Part shown: positions 18,410 through 23,144 of the stretch, in pieces
Position numbering within the stretch: position 1 is the first letter of the stretch
Layout of the letters: the number at the start of each line of letters is the position of its first letter
DNA from: a virus
IMG/VR virus record: IMGVR_UViG_3300031974_000912
Coordinates: 1 to 23,144 of that record
Reading direction: 5' to 3' (one strand)
DNA: 23,144 nt
The notes under the pieces: model-generated
Told to the model about the DNA's origin: nothing
The model's database searches: none
The model's input: only the letters and a program-made list of their open reading frames with translations
Translations under genes and position numbers: made by a program

Positions 18410-20152
18410 TTAGAAAGAAACCCAGGTAGGGACTGAGTTTTTAGCTTTTCCTCTAGCTTCTTGTCTTTGAGCTAGTGTCATACCTAAAACCATGTGGTTT
18501 GCGGCTGATTCTGGGTCATCTATCCAAGCCTGTTGGAGGTCATTCCACTCTTCATTTTTACGTCGAATGATCTCTTGATTAGCGGAGATGCTCATGGCAT
18601 CTGTAAAATATTTTACACCTTGAGCAAGGGCGTCTAATCGGTCATCGTGTTTAACTGCACCTTTTTCACGACACATGCGACTCATCTGATAGAAGAGCAT
18701 GTATAGGAGTCGAGATTCAGGAGGAGCTTCTTGGTTAGAACGGTAATCCCATTCTACAATTTTAGGATCAATCACAAGCCGGTGTTGGTTCATGATTGGT
18801 TCTAGGGCATCAATGATCCTGTCTTCTTTACGGACAGTTGCCCGCACCTCTTCGATGTCTATTCCTTGTTTAGTTTGGATGATGTGTTTTTTAAACAGTT
18901 CTGCGACGATACCATCACCGAAGTTTGTTTCGATGATAAGCTTGGTGGCGTTGTACTTTTTACAACCTCTAAGGATATCCAAAAGAGTGTTGTCGCTATA
19001 ACCATCCCGATAGGCGCGTACCGCGTGGACATAAAGGAATCCGTTTAGTTGAGAGATGTAGACTGCTGCTGTTTCGTCTGTGCCCCTACCAGAAGGGTCA
19101 ACAGAGCAGATAGTTTCTTGGTATTCAGCCCACTCTCCCTGCGTCTGCATGGGGCTATAGAAGTAGTCTCCTGGCAATCCTACAGCAGGCAGACCTTTAA
19201 TGATGTTACGTGGATCAGAACACCAGATAATGTTTTCTGGACCTCTGGTTGGGTTAATAGGATAAACAATCAGGTCAGCAAACTTAAGAGGAAACTTCTC
19301 TGCGTCAGACAAGCTAGTGTCTAGCATGAACTGAAGCATGAAGTTGCTTCGACCCATTGCTGACTCACGTTCTAGCAAGTCGTTTTCATTAAAGCGACTA
19401 TCTGTTGGTTGCCAAACAAGCTTGTCTTTTTCTTCTAGATCATTAACCAACTGAGGGGCTAACAGCCCTTCATACATTTCTGTTTTGCGTGGGTACCTAG
19501 CAGGCCACACAAACGGTTTATAGTTACGTTCTCGTAGTTTATTGTAGATAGTAAATGTTGTCTGAGGTGTACCCAGAAACATAATACGACTTTCTTTTTT
19601 AGGAGTCAAGATAGACTCACATTCAGTAACCAACTGCAAAAGCTTTTCTCTTTGCAGTTCTGTCATACTGTTGTTTGGCACCTCTACGTCGTCTAGGACC
19701 ATCAGGTCAGCACGAGAACCAGTCAACTGACCTGTGATACCCACGGATTTAACAGAAGGGGCTTGGTGAGGCTTAGCGGGGCCAACATCAAAGCTAACAC
19801 GAGACCAACGTTGATCGTCGTTTTTAGGTTTAAGGTGTGACAACCATTCAACTTCTAGAATAAGTCGTTGACAAAAGATTGAGAATGAATCAGCCCTATC
19901 CTTAGAAGCTGACACCACCATAATCTTTTTATCAGCATCATTGTACAAAGTCCATAACACAAAAGCTGCTGTAATCCAACTTTTACCCACACCACGGAAC
20001 GCTTGGATCTGCAAACGTTTCGGTCCGTGTTGAAGGTATTCAGCAATACACAGCTGTGCTCTAGTGGGTGCAGGCAGGTTAAGGTGAGTCCAGATAGCTG
20101 TCAAGAAATATCTAAAATCATTCTTGAGTTGTGTCTCGATGCTTTGGGTCAT
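18410..20152 (-). CDS. Terminase large subunit, T7 gp19-like
   Basis: The packaging ATPase and nuclease translocates DNA into the prohead and cuts concatemers. The 580-aa protein has Walker A FRGVGKSW (about 52-59), Walker B LMVLDDVE (150-157) and the coupling segment MFLGTPQT. A C-terminal RNase H-like nuclease follows, with CSVDPSGRGTDETAAVYI, LIIETNFGDG and HDDRLDALAQGVKYF supplying the acidic residues. Length matches T7 gp19 (586 aa). I chose the ATG at 20152 (MTQSIETQLKND) over a rarer upstream codon. It overlaps the 99-aa gene by 35 nt and is followed by the 25-bp repeat and terminator. Confidence 0.95.
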   Translation of the reverse strand: MTQSIETQLKNDFRYFLTAIWTHLNLPAPTRAQLCIAEYLQHGPKRLQIQAFRGVGKSWITAAFVLWTLYNDADKKIMVVSASKDRADSFSIFCQRLILEVEWLSHLKPKNDDQRWSRVSFDVGPAKPHQAPSVKSVGITGQLTGSRADLMVLDDVEVPNNSMTELQREKLLQLVTECESILTPKKESRIMFLGTPQTTFTIYNKLRERNYKPFVWPARYPRKTEMYEGLLAPQLVNDLEEKDKLVWQPTDSRFNENDLLERESAMGRSNFMLQFMLDTSLSDAEKFPLKFADLIVYPINPTRGPENIIWCSDPRNIIKGLPAVGLPGDYFYSPMQTQGEWAEYQETICSVDPSGRGTDETAAVYISQLNGFLYVHAVRAYRDGYSDNTLLDILRGCKKYNATKLIIETNFGDGIVAELFKKHIIQTKQGIDIEEVRATVRKEDRIIDALEPIMNQHRLVIDPKIVEWDYRSNQEAPPESRLLYMLFYQMSRMCREKGAVKHDDRLDALAQGVKYFTDAMSISANQEIIRRKNEEWNDLQQAWIDDPESAANHMVLGMTLAQRQEARGKAKNSVPTWVSF

Positions 20153-20417
20153 AATAAATACGGAGGTCATCCAAGCCTTCTACCGTTTCAGAAGGCTTAG
20201 ACTCAATAGTGTAGGAAGGCAGCTCAAGAGCATCCATCTGTTTGTGGTACTCTTGAACTGCATTATCTACGGTATCACGAGTGACATATTTAATGTAGAT
20301 AGGCTCTACATATAACAGCACCCACACAACAATCCAACGATACTGTTTTGGAGCAGCATACGCTATCTTACGAAACTGCTCTAGAAGGAGCTGTGAGGGG
20401 CTTAAAATGTCATTCAT
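20118..20417 (-). CDS. 99-aa protein with hydrophobic segment, upstream of large terminase
   Basis: The product starts MNDILSPSQLLLEQFRKIAY, has a hydrophobic stretch at about 27-38 (RWIVVWVLLYVE), then a polar acidic C-terminal half. I do not recognise the family. In T7 the interval before gene 19 holds the spanin genes 18.5 and 18.7. A membrane or lysis role is possible, but the hydrophobic stretch is short and no lipobox or long coiled coil is visible. The ATG at 20417 is followed within 300 nt by the terminase start. Confidence 0.7.
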   Translation of the reverse strand: MNDILSPSQLLLEQFRKIAYAAPKQYRWIVVWVLLYVEPIYIKYVTRDTVDNAVQEYHKQMDALELPSYTIESKPSETVEGLDDLRIYYDPKHRDTTQE

Positions 20418-20462
20418 GATAGGATATACCTAAAACGGTTTAGAGGGGCCTTGTAGAGGCTT

Positions 20463-21401
20463 CTACTTGCTGTAGCGGCGCTTTTTCTTTTTATCAGCTT
20501 CTTGACGTTCACGAGAACGCTGCTGCATTGCGCGAAGGTCATCAGCCTGTTGTTGCATTACAGACTTACCAGTCTTTTGAACAGAATAAGTCCGACCACT
20601 TGCCACAGGACCCACACCAGAAGTTTGAGGCTTGGCAGGCTTTTTACCTGCAGGGGGTTTAGTTTGAGCCTTAACGCGAGGCTTAGAAGGCGTGACGTTT
20701 TGACGAGTAGGTTTAGGCTTACTAGCCGTAGTAGTGGTAGGCTTAGGTTTGGGTTTACTAGCCGTAGTAGTGGTAGGCTTAGGTTTGGGTTTAGAGCTTT
20801 GGTTAAGAGGTGTTTTATAAGTCGGTGCGTCTGCAGATTTAGTAGATTTGCCGGGACGCAGCCCCAGTTTAGACATTTGTGCTGCGCCAGGACGTCCTGC
20901 AGAACCTGCAATAGCACCTGCTACGGCTGCGCCGGGAGCTACCCGAATGCCCATAGCAGCAAGGCGTTTAATTGCTGCAGCCGCTGCCGGACCACCTTTA
21001 CGAGCAAGTCGCCTTAAAGCTTGAATGTCACTGGCGTAACCTGCGCCTGCGCCTTTAGGCTTAGGCTTCACACCACCACCTGCGCTAGGGTTAGGTTTGC
21101 CAGAAGTGTAAGGGTTGGGTTTAGACGATGTGGGTTTAGAATTTGCAGGCTGACCTACACGAGTGCTAGAGCCTTTAGTACCTTTAGCAGCTTCGGTTTG
21201 CTTTGCAAAAGCTCGGGTACGACGAGGATTGTCAGGTTTAGTCTGAGTAGTTTTAGCAAGTGCTCCGCCTTTTTCAGGTTTAGCAGCAGCTTGAGCTGCT
21301 TTAACTTGTTTTGCGTAGGTTCCTTTAGCGACGTACCTACCGTTTTTACCCATCACCATACCTTTTTTAGTAGGGTGAGGAGTGCCTGGTTTAATTGCCA
21401 T
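20463..21401 (-). CDS. 312-aa Lys/Pro/Ala-rich repetitive protein
   Basis: The protein is strongly basic and of low complexity. It starts MAIKPGTPHPTKKGMVMGKN, continues through KPNP/KPKP-type repeats and an Ala/Gly-rich helical core (about 125-180: LRRLARKGGPAAAAAIKRLA, VAGAIAGSAGRPG), and ends in a charged helix (MQQRSRERQEADKKKKRR). Residues about 212-235 are two identical copies of SKPKPKPTTTTA, encoded by a perfect 36-bp tandem repeat. A DNA-binding or packaged virion role is plausible from charge and position, but this is inference. The ATG overlaps the HNH stop as TAATG. Confidence 0.8.
   Translation of the reverse strand: MAIKPGTPHPTKKGMVMGKNGRYVAKGTYAKQVKAAQAAAKPEKGGALAKTTQTKPDNPRRTRAFAKQTEAAKGTKGSSTRVGQPANSKPTSSKPNPYTSGKPNPSAGGGVKPKPKGAGAGYASDIQALRRLARKGGPAAAAAIKRLAAMGIRVAPGAAVAGAIAGSAGRPGAAQMSKLGLRPGKSTKSADAPTYKTPLNQSSKPKPKPTTTTASKPKPKPTTTTASKPKPTRQNVTPSKPRVKAQTKPPAGKKPAKPQTSGVGPVASGRTYSVQKTGKSVMQQQADDLRAMQQRSRERQEADKKKKRRYSK
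20719..20790 (-). repeat. 36-bp perfect tandem repeat (two units)
   Basis: Units 20719-20754 and 20755-20790 are identical, beginning TTACTAGCCGTAGTAGTGGT on the plus strand. Each encodes the 12-residue block SKPKPKPTTTTA in the Lys/Pro-rich protein, followed by a third partial unit (SKPKPT). Because it is in frame, copy number can change without breaking the gene. Confidence 0.95.
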
Positions 21402-21730
21402 TATTTAATGTGCGAAAGAATTAGTTGTTCACGTTGGGGATGAAAGCCAAAAGTTTGCCTCATCCATGATAGCCAGTTATTTGTTCCTTTGTCCTGATTA
21501 CACTTACGACAGCTGGGTACAAGGTTACTTGTGAGATCTTCACCCCCAAAGCAGCGAGGACGAACATGGTCAAGTGTAAGTTCATGTAATTCATAATGTT
21601 CTCCACAATAAACGCATTGACAGTTGAAGTGCTCTTTGATGGCTTTACGCCACATCCGTTTGGCTTCTGGACTTGTCATGGTTATTAGGTTTTGAAGATA
21701 GTGATCAGGACTGGGGAGCAGAGGAGTCAT
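21401..21730 (-). CDS. HNH endonuclease
   Basis: The 109-aa protein has the HNH signature: C39-x-x-C42 (CQCVYCGEHY), LTLDHVRPRCFGGED with the catalytic His, then NLVPSCRKCNQDKGTNNW with the Asn/zinc Cys pair. Proteins like this either act as free-standing homing nucleases or assist terminase-dependent DNA packaging in phages that encode them near terminase genes. Its place between the small- and large-terminase genes fits either. The ATG at 21730 follows the basic 93-aa gene by 4 nt. A later ATG (MTSPEAKRMW) is also possible. Confidence 0.9.
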   Translation of the reverse strand: MTPLLPSPDHYLQNLITMTSPEAKRMWRKAIKEHFNCQCVYCGEHYELHELTLDHVRPRCFGGEDLTSNLVPSCRKCNQDKGTNNWLSWMRQTFGFHPQREQLILSHIK

Positions 21731-21734
21731 GGCA

Positions 21735-22016
21735 TTATTTGTTGATCCTTAACTTTCCTCGGTTTCTTGCCCGGTTTTTTTGTGCGTCTTCACGGACGAA
21801 CGAACCCGACGTGGTTTTGGAGTAGTCTTTACCTCCTTTACCGTAGTTTCCGTCTTCTCTGCGGACTCGGTTGTGTTCAGCGCGGTAGGTTTTTCGGTCT
21901 TCGCGTTTGTTAATTTTCCGATTCTCTGCGTTTTTATGACGCCGAGAGGCTGCATTGTCGCGGTAATTTTTCGCACTTTTAGACAGTTGATTGTATGGAA
22001 GTTTTTTAGGAGCCAT
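21735..22016 (-). CDS. 93-aa basic phage protein (SKSAKNYRDN type)
   Basis: The product starts MAPKKLPYNQLSKSAKNYRD and is packed with Lys, Arg and Asn (RREDGNYGKGGKDYSKTTSG, then NRARNRGKLRINK). The N-terminal pattern PYxxLSKSAKxYRDN is one I recognise from small phage proteins of unknown function often found near terminase or HNH genes. The high positive charge suggests nucleic-acid binding. The ATG overlaps the preceding stop as TAATG. Confidence 0.78.
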   Translation of the reverse strand: MAPKKLPYNQLSKSAKNYRDNAASRRHKNAENRKINKREDRKTYRAEHNRVRREDGNYGKGGKDYSKTTSGSFVREDAQKNRARNRGKLRINK

Positions 22017-22255
22017 TAGCGATTAACTGTTTTTTGTACTGCATCAAAATCAATAGTAGGCATTAGATTTGCAAGATTACTCAATGCAGAATCGTTAACA
22101 GCTACGCCAGTAATATCGTTTTTGGTAAGCCAATCAGCTGCTGCTTTCAAGTCAGCAGTAGTAGCTTCACCAGATTTAATACGCCCTAAAAACTCTGTAG
22201 TGATAAGCTGGTGAAGTTCATTAAATTGATCTTCATTTGCGCGTGATTTAGCCAT
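22016..22255 (-). CDS. Terminase small subunit candidate
   Basis: The small terminase recognises phage DNA and recruits the large subunit. The 79-aa product contains ELHQLITTEFLGRIKSGEAT followed by ADLKAAADWLTKNDITG, matching the pattern LHxLxxxxLxxRIxSGEAxxADLxAAxxFLxxNxI seen in small terminases of T7-like and related podoviruses. Length is close to T7 gp18 (89 aa), and position downstream of the lysis genes agrees. The ATG at 22255 overlaps the preceding gene by 8 nt. DNA-binding specificity cannot be read. Confidence 0.8.
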   Translation of the reverse strand: MAKSRANEDQFNELHQLITTEFLGRIKSGEATTADLKAAADWLTKNDITGVAVNDSALSNLANLMPTIDFDAVQKTVNR

Positions 22256-22502
22256 TTCGCATAATGATTTTATCTAGCTTTTCTTCCATACGATTCATGT
22301 GACCTTCAATCTTATTAATAATTGCTGAAAGGTCTGCTTTTTGAACGTAAGAAGAAGCTACACGGAGTTCAAAGTTGTCAACCCTACGGTCCATTTCCGT
22401 AATACGGTCATGTACTCGGTTGATTCTGTTATGTATTCTATTAGTAAGAGCAGCCGAGCCAGCCACAAGGGCAATTGCTGCTGAAACTAATGCTTCAGTC
22501 AT
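22248..22502 (-). CDS. 84-aa membrane-anchored coiled-coil protein, possible holin or spanin
   Basis: The N-terminus MTEALVSAAIALVAGSAALT is one hydrophobic helix. The rest is a charged coiled coil (RINRVHDRITEMDRRVDNFE, then IINKIEGHMNRMEEKLDKII). I have seen similar small proteins in cyanophage genomes without assigned function. It sits between the endolysin and small-terminase genes, exactly where T7 has its holin (17.5). A lysis role is inferred from topology and context. The ATG at 22502 overlaps the endolysin stop by 8 nt. Confidence 0.75.
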   Translation of the reverse strand: MTEALVSAAIALVAGSAALTNRIHNRINRVHDRITEMDRRVDNFELRVASSYVQKADLSAIINKIEGHMNRMEEKLDKIIMRNG

Positions 22503-23064
22503 GTTGGGTCATTAGACGGATCAGTTTTTCTGGATAGATTGGATCCGTTGCATACCCTTCTGCTTTTAGCAGATACGCACAATCCTCTCTTGTGGTAGCT
22601 CTATTAACACCTTTATAGCCTTTGTAATCTTTATACCACTGGTCAACAAGGTGTTTTACGCAGTCATAGGGTGTATTAAAATCTTTAAACACGGCTTGAA
22701 TGGTCACAGGACCATTACCGTAATCTTCCCAGGTTTTTTTAAGGGTACCAGGAGACCCTTTAATACCAAAATAATTGTTTTTACCGCTTGTAGCGGTTCC
22801 GTATGCAGACTCAAGTGCCCATTGGGCAGCTACTACTTCAGGAAATGCAGCTCCAGCAGCCGCTGCAGCCGCTTCAATACCATCCCACGTGTTGTCAAAC
22901 ACTTTAGTAGGAGCTGTAGGTGCAGGCAAACGCCATAATTGCACCCATTCTTGCAAATCAGAAAGGCCCTTATCGCCCAGGAGTTTCTCCAGAGCTTTAA
23001 GAGCCTTATCTTGATTAGGCAGACCTTTGTAATACTTGGCTACATCGGTAAGCCGAATAGTCAT
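22495..23064 (-). CDS. GH73-type endolysin (endo-beta-N-acetylglucosaminidase)
   Basis: This enzyme would cleave peptidoglycan glycan strands at lysis. In the 189-aa product the glucosaminidase fold begins near residue 54. The core AAQWALESAYGTATSGKNNY (catalytic Glu85) followed by FGIKGSPG is diagnostic of the FlgJ/GH73 family, with FNTPYDCVKHLVDQWYKDYK in the C-terminal half. Residues 1-45 form a separate helical unit (YYKGLPNQDKALKALEKLL), possibly wall-binding. No signal peptide is seen, so export would need a holin, and a candidate is the next gene. The ATG at 23064 follows the previous stop with no gap. Confidence 0.88.
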   Translation of the reverse strand: MTIRLTDVAKYYKGLPNQDKALKALEKLLGDKGLSDLQEWVQLWRLPAPTAPTKVFDNTWDGIEAAAAAAGAAFPEVVAAQWALESAYGTATSGKNNYFGIKGSPGTLKKTWEDYGNGPVTIQAVFKDFNTPYDCVKHLVDQWYKDYKGYKGVNRATTREDCAYLLKAEGYATDPIYPEKLIRLMTQHD

Positions 23065-23144
23065 TTACCACTCATATTCACTGATGTGCACGGTGCCGCT
23101 TGCACTTTGTGTTGTTTTAACGTGAATAGTAGACCCTTCAGGTA
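23065..23144 (-). CDS. C-terminal end of an unidentified gene (cut by window edge)
   Basis: The visible 25 codons end in SASGTVHISEYEW and a TAA that directly touches the endolysin ATG. The Thr/Ser/Val-rich, beta-like end preceding the lysis cassette would suit a tail or fibre protein, but too little is visible to assign it. The frame is open to the window edge. Confidence 0.6.
   Translation of the reverse strand, partial: PEGSTIHVKTTQSASGTVHISEYEW

Noticed and set aside
1-23144. Search by eye for CRISPR arrays, tRNA genes, insertion sequences and an integrase
   Set aside because: No spaced repeat array, cloverleaf-like sequence, transposase or integrase motif was seen. The two direct repeats found do not have the spacing of a CRISPR array.

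Overview
The window is part of a T7-like cyanobacterial podovirus (cyanophage) genome. Every gene I can support lies on the minus strand, so transcription runs from base 23144 towards base 1. Single-subunit T7-type RNA polymerase, gp2.5-type SSB, endonuclease I, primase-helicase, family A DNA polymerase, gp6-type exonuclease, portal and scaffold occur in T7 order. The first 305 bases hold the start of psbA (photosystem II D1), which points to an oxygenic phototroph host. A gene I read as nblA, a phycobilisome-degradation adaptor, points to a host with phycobilisomes (Synechococcus/Cyanobium type) rather than typical Prochlorococcus. Marine and freshwater origin cannot be separated from the sequence alone.

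Layout in transcription order. (1) 23144-18410, lysis and packaging: the tail end of an unidentified gene, a GH73-like endolysin, a holin/spanin-like small protein, a small-terminase candidate, a basic protein, an HNH endonuclease, a Lys/Pro/Ala-rich protein with a 36-bp tandem repeat, a 99-aa protein and the large terminase, ending at a strong hairpin-plus-T-tract terminator. (2) 18298-17021: thyX, a possible 30-aa membrane peptide, two sigma70-like promoters and a structured leader. This looks like the junction between the late right arm and the early left arm. (3) 17020-14344, early region: about ten small genes, including a Cys-rich putative metal protein and tiny single-helix membrane proteins. 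(4) 14465-6504, phage RNA polymerase and replication. The DNA polymerase is split into exonuclease and polymerase reading frames that overlap out of frame. (5) 6595-3276, host takeover and nucleotide supply: nblA, DUF3310, mazG, and ribonucleotide reductase alpha and beta separated by an endonuclease VII-like gene. (6) 3273-1: a small protein in the T7 gene 7.3 position, portal, scaffold, then psbA behind a T7-promoter-like sequence.

How it fits together: host RNA polymerase probably reads the early genes from the tandem promoters near 17.2-17.4 kb. The phage RNA polymerase then takes over. Exonuclease, endonuclease I, RNR, MazG and ThyX would turn degraded host DNA and ribonucleotides into dNTPs, with NblA freeing amino acids from phycobilisomes and D1 sustaining photosynthetic energy during infection.

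The most unusual points are an exact 25-bp repeat shared by the RNA polymerase gene and the large-terminase 3' flank, the split DNA polymerase, a Tyr-less RNR beta subunit, a run of four genes (exo, nblA, DUF3310, mazG) joined by unusually long overlaps, a 122-nt two-frame overlap at the start of the RNA polymerase gene, and several hidden mini membrane proteins.
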